Source of the DNA: Bacteroidota bacterium
GTDB lineage: Bacteria > Bacteroidota > Rhodothermia > Rhodothermales > Rubricoccaceae
Direction of reading: 5' to 3'
Length of the DNA stretch: 64,000 nucleotides
NCBI GenBank assembly: GCA_039821555.1
Contig: JBCBNX010000017.1
Coordinates: 16,866-80,865 of the forward strand
The position numbers were made by a program, and so were the translations under genes. Below the pieces are notes generated by a model. That model was given only the letters and a program-made list of their open reading frames with translations. It had not been told where the DNA came from and searched no databases. This document shows, one piece after another, positions 35,071 through 43,813 of this stretch (its first letter is position 1; every line of letters starts with the position of its first letter).

Positions 35071-35676
35071 CTACTGAATCGTGACGGGGAACGTAAAGTT
35101 GAGGTCGTTTCCCACGACGCCAGGGACCTCAGGAGCCGTCGCCGTGTCGTCGCGCTTGGCTTCAGGGAGTGTGTCGGGATCCAGGTAGTTGCGCAGCTTG
35201 ACGCGGAACGTGCCGGTGGTCGTGCTACCGTCTGAGACCGTGACGGCGAACGTAGCGCCGAGTTCGTCTCCCTCACGGTCTAGGTCGAGGTCAGACACCG
35301 TGAGGCGGCGGGCGGCGCCGCCACCGGGCGTGTAGAAGAAGCGGTACGTCTCCGGCTCGTTGTCGCGGACCTCAACGGTGACGTCTTCGGCGGGCGTCAC
35401 AAACGTGTTGAGCAGCTCGATGCTCACGTCGTAGGTCGTGTTGGTATCCAGGATGATGTTGGTCGTGTTCTGGAGCACGCCAGCGTCGTTGAAGTTCGCG
35501 ATGAACGTGATGCCGTTCCCGCCAGCCCGTGGCGTGAAGGTGAGGTTGACGGTCGAGATCACGTTCTCGTCGCTGGCACTGTCGTCGTTGGAGTCGCAGG
35601 CGGCGAACACGAGGAGACAGGCGGGAATGAGAAGCAGGGCGAGGGCACGGGGCAGAGCTGGGACAGACGGCGTCAT
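35071..35676 (-). CDS. Lipoprotein, paralog of the TonB-linked lipoprotein at 38375
   Basis: A 201-residue lipoprotein. The start MTPSVPALPRALALLLIPAC leads into LLVFAACDSNDDS with lipobox cysteine. The mature part is beta-rich (VNLTFTPRAGGNGITFIANF, TTYDVSIELLNTF) and ends VVGNDLNFTFPVTIQ, nearly the same ending as the lipoprotein at 38375, which lies next to a TonB receptor. The family resembles the two-domain beta-sandwich lipoproteins found beside metal-related TonB receptors in Bacteroidota. A role in substrate capture is inference. It has its own terminator. Confidence 0.65.
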   Translation of the reverse strand: MTPSVPALPRALALLLIPACLLVFAACDSNDDSASDENVISTVNLTFTPRAGGNGITFIANFNDAGVLQNTTNIILDTNTTYDVSIELLNTFVTPAEDVTVEVRDNEPETYRFFYTPGGGAARRLTVSDLDLDREGDELGATFAVTVSDGSTTTGTFRVKLRNYLDPDTLPEAKRDDTATAPEVPGVVGNDLNFTFPVTIQ

Positions 35677-35959
35677 GGTTGACGGGGTGGTAGGCGATGG
35701 AGACCCATCAACGGCGGCACGATGGGGCGACCGGAGCTTTGGGTGAAGTGTCGAGAGGAACAAAAGTAGTTGCGGCAATCCGTGTCAAGGAGATTCGTGG
35801 CGACTACCCGAGGTGGGTGGAGTCGTCGCGCAACTGGAGCGTCCACGGCGGGCACGCCCGTCCGCGTCAGGACATGTATTAAGCAGACTTGTGAGCGATT
35901 TCTGATTGAGCCTGCCTCGCTAGGGTCCCGTTGCTGGAAGCCCACTCTGAATGCCCTCG
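35677..35959. other. Intergenic region without recognisable gene
   Basis: Contains the upstream region of the minus-strand lipoprotein and the start of the region similar to the receiver-like gene. Frames here are open but have no family-like sequence. No structured RNA was seen. Confidence 0.4.
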
Positions 35960-36452
35960 GCCATGACCTGGACCTTCTATCGCCTGTTGCACGATCGCAC
36001 GGCCCCTTACTTCGTGTTTCCCCGAATGATGCATGCCACGAAAGCCTCGACCTCGACGCCGCTTAGGCCTCGCGTGTGCTCGTCGTGATGGTGTCGGATG
36101 CCTCCTCGCTTCAGGTGTTCCCCGGGCACTGCCTCGGCAAGACGTTCGAGGTCGTGGTGGTTCCCACGCTCTGCCTCCTGGCTGAGGCCACCGCTGAGGC
36201 CCCGCCGACGCTCCTCGCCGCAGACCTCTACACACTCGATCACCAAGGGGCCACGTACATCGCCTTGCTGCAGGATTACGCGGCCTTGCCGCTGCTGATC
36301 GTCTCGCAGGAATCGGGCTCTGGAGTGCGCGGCTGCCAGCCTCCGTCCTCGACCGGACGCCCGCCACGCTACCGCTGTCTACGGCATCCAATCACCTCCG
36401 CCGGGCCACTAAGGCGCTCCTGGGCCTCTCCGAGCGCTTCTCCTTCCCCTGA
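35960..36452 (+). pseudogene. Decayed second copy of the receiver-like gene
   Basis: Aligns in sequence and order with the gene at 34448. LLRVSPNDACHESLDLDAA corresponds to the YAVSPRMKHAIDSLDLDAP segment and is followed by an in-frame TAG at 36064-36066. The same frame goes on with VVMVSDASSLQVFPGHCLG, LLAADLYTLDHQG and ALPLLIVSQESG. It then shifts, and the homologous ending ATLPLSTASNHLRRATKALL is found in another frame, stopping at TGA 36450-36452. A nonsense codon plus a frameshift make it a pseudogene. Confidence 0.7.
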
Positions 36453-36549
36453 CCACAGGCACTGCAAGCTCCGTGGCGTGTTACGCGGGGGCGGGTGCGC
36501 CGGTAGGGAGAGGGGCCCCGTTGAACGATGCGTTCCCCTAGCGCCAGCG

Positions 36550-36587
36550 AAGCGCACCCCGCTCGACCTGAGCCGGGCGGGGCGCTT
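36550..36587 (+). terminator. Hairpin terminator, probably bidirectional
   Basis: AAGCGC-A-CCCCGC (36550-36562) pairs with GCGGGGCGCTT (36577-36587), with one bulged A and a 14-nt loop. TTCTT follows on the plus strand. It separates the pseudogene from the convergent RCC1-repeat gene. Confidence 0.7.
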
Positions 36588-36611
36588 TCTTGAAAAGTGA
36601 GTACTGATCGA

Positions 36612-38147
36612 TTAGTGTGTCTTGATCACCTTCCCTTGTCCAACGCTATCTCCATAGACGTAGCGATAGAAGTATATCCCTGCAGGAAGGCTAGGGATGT
36701 TAAGAGCAACGCTATGTTCGCCCTCCTCTAGAATCCCGTCCAACACCGTACTAACCTTCCTACCGGACACATCAAATACCTCCAGGGTGAACGAACCGCT
36801 CTCCGGAACTGTCACGCTGAATCGAGTCTGGTGAACAAATGGGTTGGGGTAGTTTGTAACCTCAAGGTGTACCGGTGGCTCAGAGCCGAGAGCTTCCGAA
36901 AAGAAAGAAACAGGGGGGCCTCCTGTGGAAGTGAATCCGAGTATCTCCGCAGGAGTGGATACAGGACCACCCGGTTGAGAGCACGAGAAATATCTATTAC
37001 CACCCCAGCAGTAGACTTTTCCGTCTTCGGTAAGTGCCAGACCCATATCGCCATTAGCAGAAATATCAATTACATCCTCACTGGAGGGGATGGTTAGGGG
37101 GGCAAACGTATTGCTATAGCCACTCAAAAGGCCTAGCCCAGTCTCCCCGTTTCTGTGGCTCCCAATCGCATAGACCTGATAAAAGCTAGAAGGATCTTGA
37201 ACTCGGACGAATGTAGCTCTTGTGCTGGCCTCCACCTGAACAGCATTCCTGAATCCTCCGCGTTCGATAGGTCGCAAGGTGTGACCGTCCAATGGGCTTC
37301 CGCCGATAGCAAAATTGTTGCCCCAGACGTACACCTCCCCTCCTCTGATGGCGGCAGAGTGACCAGACCCAGCCGCAATGGCGCTAACCTGAGAAAGGTT
37401 TACAGGTGTGGGATTGCCCTCCCTATCACTATAGTCACCAAGACCGAGGGCTCCATCTCTACCTTCACCTACGCTGTACAGACGATTGTCGGTCGTCCTG
37501 AACAAGGAAAAATCAAACCCCGAAGCGACTTCCGCTGTGGGTAGAAAATTGACCTGAAAGGGAGATGCCTGGTCTGAGTAAGGAGATGGGTGTGGAAACC
37601 CAAGTTGCCCGTCGTGATTCCAGCCCCAGGCAAAAAGAATACCGTCCTGATTAATGCCAAAACTCTGGCTGCTTCCAGCGGAAATGTAGTCAGCCGGTGG
37701 TCCAACGGGTTGGGGAAAAGGTCTGTAGGCAAAATCGTCCACCGAGCCTATCCCTAGCTGCCCTCTGTTGTTGCATCCCCAACTCCATATGGTGCCGTCT
37801 GAGTCCAGGGCAAGGCGATGGTCGCCTCCTGCGGCAATTTGTGTTATGGTTACTCCAGCAGGAAAGTCGATTTTGATAGGGAAGCTGTCGAAAGTCTCAT
37901 ATGGAAAGGAACAATCCGTTCTGCCCCACTGAAAAACCTCGCCGTTGCTCGATAGAGCAAGCCCATAGCTACCCCCGGCATAGATGTCGACAATCTGCGC
38001 TAGTGCGGGCTTGGGTCCCTTCTCTGAAACGGTTGGAGCTGCTTCCCCTCCGCGCTGAGCGAACGCGAAGTTAGCAACTGAGGTCGAAAAAATGAGAAAA
38101 AGTGTCGCTGTAAAAGTCCAGTAAAACTTGTACGTAGGGTATTGCAT
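36612..38147 (-). CDS. Secreted RCC1-repeat protein with C-terminal sorting domain
   Basis: A 511-residue exported protein. Signal peptide at about residues 1-30 (TATLFLIFSTSVANFAFAQ). Residues about 50-400 contain RCC1/BNR-type propeller blades, with the recurring pattern G-x-x-x-x-x-AL-x-x-x-G-x-x-x-x-WG (AGGSYGLALSSNGEVFQWG, AGGDHRLALDSDGTIWSWG, AAGSGHSAAIRGGEVYVWG, ANGDMGLALTEDGKVYCWG). Residues about 425-511 form a type IX-like sorting domain (NYPNPFVHQTRFSVTVPESG, FDVSGRKVSTVL, LPAGIYFYRYVYG). Base composition is visibly lower in GC than any neighbouring gene and codon choice is mixed, suggesting recent transfer. The function is unknown; RCC1 propellers usually bind proteins. Confidence 0.85.
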   Translation of the reverse strand: MQYPTYKFYWTFTATLFLIFSTSVANFAFAQRGGEAAPTVSEKGPKPALAQIVDIYAGGSYGLALSSNGEVFQWGRTDCSFPYETFDSFPIKIDFPAGVTITQIAAGGDHRLALDSDGTIWSWGCNNRGQLGIGSVDDFAYRPFPQPVGPPADYISAGSSQSFGINQDGILFAWGWNHDGQLGFPHPSPYSDQASPFQVNFLPTAEVASGFDFSLFRTTDNRLYSVGEGRDGALGLGDYSDREGNPTPVNLSQVSAIAAGSGHSAAIRGGEVYVWGNNFAIGGSPLDGHTLRPIERGGFRNAVQVEASTRATFVRVQDPSSFYQVYAIGSHRNGETGLGLLSGYSNTFAPLTIPSSEDVIDISANGDMGLALTEDGKVYCWGGNRYFSCSQPGGPVSTPAEILGFTSTGGPPVSFFSEALGSEPPVHLEVTNYPNPFVHQTRFSVTVPESGSFTLEVFDVSGRKVSTVLDGILEEGEHSVALNIPSLPAGIYFYRYVYGDSVGQGKVIKTH

Positions 38148-38316
38148 CTAGGCAAGGGTTGCAGGTTAGTGAGGCGGGGTCGCTCGGGCATTATATATGA
38201 TTATGTCGCTATTGTCAAATTTCGTTACTAACATGGTCTGACGAGCATATTTGACTTACCTTAAAGCAGTGGCTCTTACTAAATTCTGCACTGTCGTCAC
38301 CACAGAGACACCAAGA

Positions 38317-38352
38317 AAGCGCCCCGCCCGAATGTGATCGAGCGGGGCGCTT
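38317..38352 (-). terminator. Intrinsic terminator of the lipoprotein gene at 38375
   Basis: AAGCGCCCCGC (38317-38327) and GCGGGGCGCTT (38342-38352) form an 11-bp stem; the minus strand continues TTCTTGG. The stem ends in the same GCGCTT module as the hairpins at 35017 and 36550. The AT-rich stretch to its left, 38148-38316, carries no recognisable gene. Confidence 0.75.
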
Positions 38353-38374
38353 CGTGTCGATTCAGTCCCCTTAC

Positions 38375-39010
38375 CTACTGAATCGTCACCGGGTAGGTGA
38401 AGTTGAGGTCGTTCTCCACGACGTTGGGCGTCTCCTGCGTAGACGGCGTAAGGTCGCCAGCCTTCTGCTCACGCGGACTGTTCGGGCCCATTTCCTCCCC
38501 GCCTTCGTAGTGACGCAGGACGAGGCGGATGTTGCCCGAGCCGGTCGCATTGGCGGCCACGGTGAGGAGGAATTCGGTACCGAGCGGCTGGTTGAACCGG
38601 TCCAGGTTGCGGTCCGAGATGGTGATCGCACCGCTGTTCGATCCTTCAGGGATGATGAAGACTTGGTGGGCGAAGTCCTCATCTTCGGTGATCTCCTCGT
38701 TGAGTTCGAGCGGCTCGTCTTCGAAGCGGTTGCTGAAGACAACAACGGCGTTGTAGGCCGTGCCGGCCATGAGCGCGATGTTCGGAATCTGGCCGTTCTC
38801 GCCGTTCTCGTCGAAGACCGCATCGGCGGTGATTGCCGCGCCGCCGCCGACCGGTGTCAGCGTGATGGTGATGTTCGAGAAGACTTCCTCCTCGCCCGCG
38901 ATGGGGGTGTCGTCGGGGTCTTCGGAGTCACAGGCAGGCAGCACGACGAGTAGCAGCGCGGCCAGGCCTAGCGGAAAAAGGAAAGAGGGAAAGCGTCGAG
39001 TAAGAGTCAT
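38375..39010 (-). CDS. TonB-receptor-associated lipoprotein
   Basis: A 211-residue lipoprotein (MTLTRRFPSFLFPLGLAALL, lipobox in LLVVLPACDSEDPDD). The beta-rich mature domain has VFSNITITLTPVGGGAAITA, AGTAYNAVVVFSNRFEDEPL and ends VVENDLNFTYPVTIQ. It lies 75 nt downstream of a TonB-dependent receptor gene on the same strand. This type of lipoprotein is found next to TonB receptors that take part in metal (often zinc) handling in Bacteroidota. Its paralog is at 35071. Confidence 0.7.
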   Translation of the reverse strand: MTLTRRFPSFLFPLGLAALLLVVLPACDSEDPDDTPIAGEEEVFSNITITLTPVGGGAAITADAVFDENGENGQIPNIALMAGTAYNAVVVFSNRFEDEPLELNEEITEDEDFAHQVFIIPEGSNSGAITISDRNLDRFNQPLGTEFLLTVAANATGSGNIRLVLRHYEGGEEMGPNSPREQKAGDLTPSTQETPNVVENDLNFTYPVTIQ

Positions 39011-39085
39011 GGTGAGATGGATTGGGATGTACGTGGTGAGAGTGCGGAGCGCCGGGGCCTGAACGCGCGCCGCGAGAGAGACGGA

Positions 39086-41479
39086 TCAGGCTCCGAATGG
39101 AAGCGCCAGACGCAGGACGACGTTGCGTCCCGGGTCCAGTGCGAAATAGCGGTAGCGACTCAGATAGTCGCGGTAGCGGGTGTCGAGGAGGTTGTCGACG
39201 CTGAGGCTGACGCGCATCACCGACGGCCCCATGGCGATCTCGCCACCGAGGTCGAAGCCGAGCAGCGCGTAGCCCTCAGGCGGCTCGACGTAGTCCACGG
39301 GGATCACGGTGACGCCATCCTCGTCCAGGCGAGTGGGGAAGCGGTCTTGCTCGCGGACGAGGTCGACGCTCGTCTCTGCAGTCACGTCGCGCAGGACCCC
39401 CCAACTCCCGAGGTCCACGCCGGCGGAGAGTTCGAGCCGGTCGGCGGGCATGCCGAGGAGCGCCTCGTCCCGCGTGAGGTTGGTGCCGCGCAGGACCGAG
39501 ACCGTTGCACCGAGAGTGAAGCGGCCCAATCCCTGCGTGACGACGCCGTCGAAGCCGACGATCACGGCCGTGTCTTGCGTGTAGAGGAATTCGGGGAAGA
39601 CGCCTCGGTTGGTGACGATCAGGTCGTTGATGGGGCGCAGGTACAGGTAGTCGTTGATGCGGTTGACGTAGCTGCTGAATTCCAGTTCGCGCGTGGGTGT
39701 CTGATGACGCAGCGTGAGGCTTGCTTCGAGCGCCCGCTCCGATCCGACGTTGGGATCGCCGACCTCGTACTGAGCCGTGCCATGGTGAATGCCCCGCGCG
39801 TAGAGCTCGTTGACGCTCGGGGGACGCCATGCCGTGGCGACGTTGGCACCGAGGCTCCAGGCCGTCCCGAACCGATAGGTGGCACCGAGCACGCCCGTCA
39901 GGCCCACGTAGTCCGTGATGATGCGCTGCGTTTCGCCGCCGCCGGCCCGTACGCGGGGAAACGCCCGCAGCCAACGATAGTCGAGTCGGGTCCCGGCTTC
40001 GAGGGCAAGCGGCCCTCGCACCCACTCACCGCGGGCGAACACGCCGCCGGTGTAGGCGCGGAAGTTGGGGATGAAGTAGCCCACCTGCGTGTTGAGGTTG
40101 CGCTGGAGCATCCCGCTCACGCCGACGACCGCGAAGCCGTCGCCGCCTGCGATAGCTGTGGGGGTGGTGCGCGCTTTGAGGTCTAGGGTGTGGGTCTGGA
40201 GGGTGAGTTCGAATGAGGCCCGCTCCAGCGGGTCGCGCCCGCCGATGCGATCGGCGTCGAACTCGGCGCGCTCGTTTTGCTGGAAGCCATAGCGGCCCTC
40301 GACGCGGATCGTGCCATCGCGTCCGAGATCGACATGTCCGTGGACCGCCCCGATGTAGTGCTGGATGTCCTGCTTCGGCGCGTCGATCTCGTAGCTAAAG
40401 TCGTAGTCAACAGGCGGGCGACCGAGCTCGAGAACGGTGTCGAGTCCGTTGAGCGTATTGAAGTGCGAGCCACGGTAGATACCGATGTCGGTGGCGAAGA
40501 CGCTCCCGTGCGCCTCGACGCCCCAGCGCTCGCGCTCCAGGCCGACGGTGGCATTGGCTCCACGCTCGAAGAAGGCCGTGTTGCCCAGGACATAGTCGGG
40601 GGTGTGGGCGTCTCCGGCACGGCGCAGGCTCCCCTGGACGCGCACACCGAGGCCTGGCAGCGGCGCTCCCTCCATCTCGAGTGATCCCACGCCCTGACGG
40701 CTGTTCGAGAACGAGTGCAGCGACAGCTGCCCGCTGACCTCACCGACCTGTGTGGGGAGCGGCGCCTCCTCCAAGCGCACGACGCCACCGATCGCCCCGA
40801 CGCCATGCTCGACGCCGGCGGCACCGCGTATCACCTCGATGCGATCTGGGGAAAACGGATCGATCTCGGGCGCGTGCTCCGCGCCCCACTGCTGGCTCTC
40901 ATGTCGGACGCCGTTGTTGAGGATCACGAGGCGGTCCGAGTGCAGCCCGCGCACGACGGGCTTGACGATGCTTGGGCCGGTCGAGAGGGTCGTCACGCCG
41001 GGTAGCGCCCCGATGGTCTCGCCAATCGTCTGTCCCCGTGCGTCTTCCAGGGCGTCTGCGTCGAGGATGGAAATGGCCTGCGCGCCCTGCTCCAGCAGCT
41101 CGGTTTCGCCTTCCACTATCACCTCGGCGATGATTTCAGCGACCGCGTCGAGCGTCACCCGCGCTCGGACGCTCTCCTGCTGTAGGTCAATGCGCATCGA
41201 GTCAGCTTCGTAGCCGATGTACGAGAAGCGGACGATGAATGCTTCCGGGGGAAGCCCGCTGATGGCAAAGCGGCCGTCTCTGTCGGTGGCCCCGCCGAGC
41301 CCGCGCTCTGCATCGAGGATCACGTTGACGCCGGGCAGCGCCGCACCCGTCCCAGCATCGAGGACGGTGCCGGAGAACGAACGTAGGCGTTCTTGTTCCT
41401 GCGCAAAGGCCGGATGTGCGATGAGTAGGGAGAGGGCTGCCAGCGCGGTGAGCGCCAAGCAGCGGGAGAGAGCGACCAT
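39086..41479 (-). CDS. TonB-dependent receptor, probable metal uptake
   Basis: A 797-residue outer-membrane receptor. Signal peptide MVALSRCLALTALAALSLLI...FAQ. A carboxypeptidase-regulatory-like domain covers about residues 27-110 (SGTVLDAGTGAALPGVNVIL). The plug domain covers about 120-235 (QTIGETIGALPGVTTLSTGP, VVRGLHSDRLVILNNGVRHE). A 22-strand barrel ends VLRLALPFGA with a long terminal strand (PGRNVVLRL). The plug sequence resembles ZnuD-like receptors. Neighbours support metal transport: the lipoprotein downstream, a His-rich protein upstream and a divergent DUF3299 protein. The specific metal is inference. Confidence 0.88.
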   Translation of the reverse strand: MVALSRCLALTALAALSLLIAHPAFAQEQERLRSFSGTVLDAGTGAALPGVNVILDAERGLGGATDRDGRFAISGLPPEAFIVRFSYIGYEADSMRIDLQQESVRARVTLDAVAEIIAEVIVEGETELLEQGAQAISILDADALEDARGQTIGETIGALPGVTTLSTGPSIVKPVVRGLHSDRLVILNNGVRHESQQWGAEHAPEIDPFSPDRIEVIRGAAGVEHGVGAIGGVVRLEEAPLPTQVGEVSGQLSLHSFSNSRQGVGSLEMEGAPLPGLGVRVQGSLRRAGDAHTPDYVLGNTAFFERGANATVGLERERWGVEAHGSVFATDIGIYRGSHFNTLNGLDTVLELGRPPVDYDFSYEIDAPKQDIQHYIGAVHGHVDLGRDGTIRVEGRYGFQQNERAEFDADRIGGRDPLERASFELTLQTHTLDLKARTTPTAIAGGDGFAVVGVSGMLQRNLNTQVGYFIPNFRAYTGGVFARGEWVRGPLALEAGTRLDYRWLRAFPRVRAGGGETQRIITDYVGLTGVLGATYRFGTAWSLGANVATAWRPPSVNELYARGIHHGTAQYEVGDPNVGSERALEASLTLRHQTPTRELEFSSYVNRINDYLYLRPINDLIVTNRGVFPEFLYTQDTAVIVGFDGVVTQGLGRFTLGATVSVLRGTNLTRDEALLGMPADRLELSAGVDLGSWGVLRDVTAETSVDLVREQDRFPTRLDEDGVTVIPVDYVEPPEGYALLGFDLGGEIAMGPSVMRVSLSVDNLLDTRYRDYLSRYRYFALDPGRNVVLRLALPFGA

Positions 41480-41567
41480 AGGTCTCCGATCGGACGACTT
41501 GCTAATTCTCAGAACCACAACGGCTCCACCGTAGTCAGCACGCACGAGGCGTGGGTGGAGCAGGGAA

Positions 41568-41942
41568 TCAGCAAGTGGGAGGGCCGCGCGGTGCGTAGAG
41601 CGAAGCGGTCGGGCTCTCTGGGACCGTCGCGGTCGCGAAGCGGAGTTCGCCCGTCGTGCACGAGGCTAGCGAGACGGCCTTGGCTTCTGCCGTCGTCGAG
41701 GTGAGTGGCACCGCGCAGAGTGCGCAGGCGAAGCAGGGGGACTCGGTGTGGTCCGCGGCAACCGCAACGAGATGGCTCGATGCAGAGTCCTCATCGTGTG
41801 CGTGCCCCGCGTGCGCGTGGTGGCCGTCCGCGTGCGTGCACTCCGTGGTGTGTTGGACCGCGTGCAGCACGGGGGCAGCGAGGCCCCCCAGCACGAAGCC
41901 GAGCAGGACCCAAAGCGCGGAAGCTGAAGCGATGCGGGACAC
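41568..41942 (-). CDS. His-rich membrane-anchored protein
   Basis: A small protein with an N-terminal hydrophobic segment (ALWVLLGFVLGGLAAPVLHA) followed by a His/Asp-rich loop (ECTHADGHHAHAGHAHDEDS), a CFACALC cysteine motif and a variable C-terminus. The His-rich loop and the CxxC-like cysteines suggest zinc or copper binding. It is 88 nt upstream of the TonB receptor on the same strand. The start is uncertain: GTG 41942 gives a short N-terminus before the membrane helix, whereas the frame is open to GTG 42062 with a low-quality extension. Confidence 0.6.
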   Translation of the reverse strand: MSRIASASALWVLLGFVLGGLAAPVLHAVQHTTECTHADGHHAHAGHAHDEDSASSHLVAVAADHTESPCFACALCAVPLTSTTAEAKAVSLASCTTGELRFATATVPESPTASLYAPRGPPTC

Positions 41943-42194
41943 GAGAGCGGAGAAGCGAAACGCCAGTGTTGGGGGCCAGCCTAGAGAGCGACGCAACGGA
42001 TGTCCTATCTGGAGGTTTCTGCGTCGGCCGTGATTTACACTGGATTGACGGACGATACCCACCGGACGCTTCGTTAATCCTGTCCTTTTGCGGAAGCTTC
42101 GGTATGGATTGTGTTCATAATCGGAACCCTCGGGCCCGGCTTCCGCATTCGTGTACGCGCGTTCTCGCCCTCACCTACTCCGGACATCGTCGCT

Positions 42195-42614
42195 ATGCGT
42201 GCCTTTCTGCTCCTCCTCGTTGTGCTAGCGCTGGGCGCACTGCCTGCACAGGCCCAACAAGCCATCAGCTGGGATACGCTTGCGCAGGTCGAACTGCAGC
42301 GGCAGGACGGACGCTACGTCCCCAACTTCGCGCCGGAGGTCGACGGCCTCAACGGTGAGGAGGTGGCCATCCAGGGCTTCATCTTTCCGATTCAGCAGAC
42401 CCTGGAGCAGACCCACTTCATCCTGATCGCCTTCCCGCTCGCGGACTGCTTCTACTGCCTGCCGGGCGCCTCGGAGTCGATGATCGAGGTCAAGACCTCG
42501 CAGCCGGTCGACTTCACCTACGACCCGATCACGATCACGGGCACGCTTGAAGTGCTGGAGTCGGACCCGATGGGGATGTACTATCGCCTCACCGACGCGC
42601 GGCAGGGCTCCTGA
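42195..42614 (+). CDS. DUF3299-like exported protein
   Basis: A 139-residue exported protein. Signal peptide MRAFLLLLVVLALGALPAQAQ. The mature part has W-x-x-L near the start (ISWDTLAQVELQ), then LNGEEVAIQGFIFPIQQTL, HFILIAFPLADCFYCLPGAS and VTITGTLEVLES-type strands. This is the order of DUF3299 proteins, which occur next to metal ABC transporters and TonB receptors. A Cys-x-x-Cys (CFYC) is present. It lies divergently from the His-rich gene and 1 nt before the aldo/keto reductase start. Confidence 0.7.
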   Translation: MRAFLLLLVVLALGALPAQAQQAISWDTLAQVELQRQDGRYVPNFAPEVDGLNGEEVAIQGFIFPIQQTLEQTHFILIAFPLADCFYCLPGASESMIEVKTSQPVDFTYDPITITGTLEVLESDPMGMYYRLTDARQGS

Positions 42615-43526
42615 ATGGCAGACGCGACCACGGCGAGTAGCACAGCGCTGGTCCCTCGCGCCTTCGGACGGACCAGCCTGACCGTCTCGGCCCTCGGCTA
42701 TGGCGCTGGGCAGATCGGCGACGCGCGCCTGCCGGACGGTGACGTCGAGCTGCTCCTGAACACCGTCCTCGACGCAGGCGTGGCGCTCATCGACACGGCG
42801 CGGGGCTACGGGCTGTCAGAGGAGCGGATCGGGCGCTTCCTGTCGCGCCGCCGCGACGCCTTCGTTCTCTCAACGAAGATCGGCTACGGGATCGAGGGTT
42901 TACCCGACTGGACGCCGGAGACGATCCGCCGCGGTATTGAAGAGGCGCGTCAGCGGCTACAGAGCGATGTGCTCGACATCGTGCACTTGCACTCGTGCCC
43001 GGCCGAGACGCTGCGCAGCGCTGGCGTTGTGGAGGCGCTCAATGAGGCCGTCGAGGCTGGAACTGTCCGTGTGGCGGCCTACTCCGGCGAAAACGACGAC
43101 CTCGCCTACGCGCTCGAAAGCAAGGCCTTCGGGAGCCTGCAGACGTCGCTCAACGTGTTCGACCAGCGCGACATCGAGAGCACGGTGGCCGAGGCGCGCA
43201 CCCGCGGCCTGGGCGTGATCGCCAAGCGCCCCGTCGGCAACGCCCCGTGGCGGTTTGCCGAGCGGCCCGACGGACACTACGCCGAGGTCTACTGGGACCG
43301 CATGAGCGCCATGGGCCTCGACCTTGGTGCCGACTGGCAAGACGTGGCGCTGCGCTTTGCGGTCTACCACACGGGTGCCCATGCCTGCATCGTCGGGACG
43401 ACCAACGCCGCGCACCTCCAGCAGAACGTCGAGATCGTGAAGCGCGGTCCGCTGCCGGAGGCCATGGTGGCGCAGCTTCGCACGGCGTTTGCGCCGCACG
43501 CCGCAGTGTGGGACGGCCAGGTCTAG
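42615..43526 (+). CDS. Aldo/keto reductase
   Basis: A 303-residue (beta/alpha)8 NADPH-dependent reductase. The catalytic tetrad is visible: Asp in DTARGYGLSEERIG, Tyr in the same helix, Lys in FVLSTKIGYG and His in DIVHLHSCPAETL. Further segments are VRVAAYSGENDDL and CIVGTTNAAHLQQNV (nucleotide-binding part). The start ATG directly follows the stop of the DUF3299 gene (TGAATG), so both are translated from one transcript. The substrate is not predictable. Confidence 0.9.
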   Translation: MADATTASSTALVPRAFGRTSLTVSALGYGAGQIGDARLPDGDVELLLNTVLDAGVALIDTARGYGLSEERIGRFLSRRRDAFVLSTKIGYGIEGLPDWTPETIRRGIEEARQRLQSDVLDIVHLHSCPAETLRSAGVVEALNEAVEAGTVRVAAYSGENDDLAYALESKAFGSLQTSLNVFDQRDIESTVAEARTRGLGVIAKRPVGNAPWRFAERPDGHYAEVYWDRMSAMGLDLGADWQDVALRFAVYHTGAHACIVGTTNAAHLQQNVEIVKRGPLPEAMVAQLRTAFAPHAAVWDGQV

Positions 43527-43528
43527 CC

Positions 43529-43813
43529 ATGCCCGAACCACCCCTCGTCACAGCGCTGGGCCTGCTGGCGGCTGCGCTGACCACGTTTGCTTTCCTCCCG
43601 CAGGCGATCAAGACGTGGCGCTCGAAGTCGGTCGGGGATCTCTCGCTGGTGACCTACGGGATGTTCCTCACAGGAGTCGTCCTGTGGCTCGTCTATGGAC
43701 TACTGATCACCAACTGGCCCCTCATCCTCTCCAATGCAGTGGCGATGACGCTCCAGGGCGCCATTGTGGGACAGATCCTGGCCGTGCGCTGGCGGGAGCG
43801 GCGGGGGGACTAG
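43529..43813 (+). CDS. SemiSWEET-type sugar transporter
   Basis: A 94-residue protein with three transmembrane helices, the usual size of bacterial SemiSWEET half-transporters. It has the PQ motif in LTTFAFLPQAIKTWRSKSVG, then VGDLSLVTYGMFLTGVVLWL and NWPLILSNAVAMTLQGAIV. Two copies dimerise to move sugars passively. It starts 3 nt after the aldo/keto reductase stop (TAGCCATG), so the DUF3299, reductase and transporter genes form an operon. Confidence 0.85.
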   Translation: MPEPPLVTALGLLAAALTTFAFLPQAIKTWRSKSVGDLSLVTYGMFLTGVVLWLVYGLLITNWPLILSNAVAMTLQGAIVGQILAVRWRERRGD

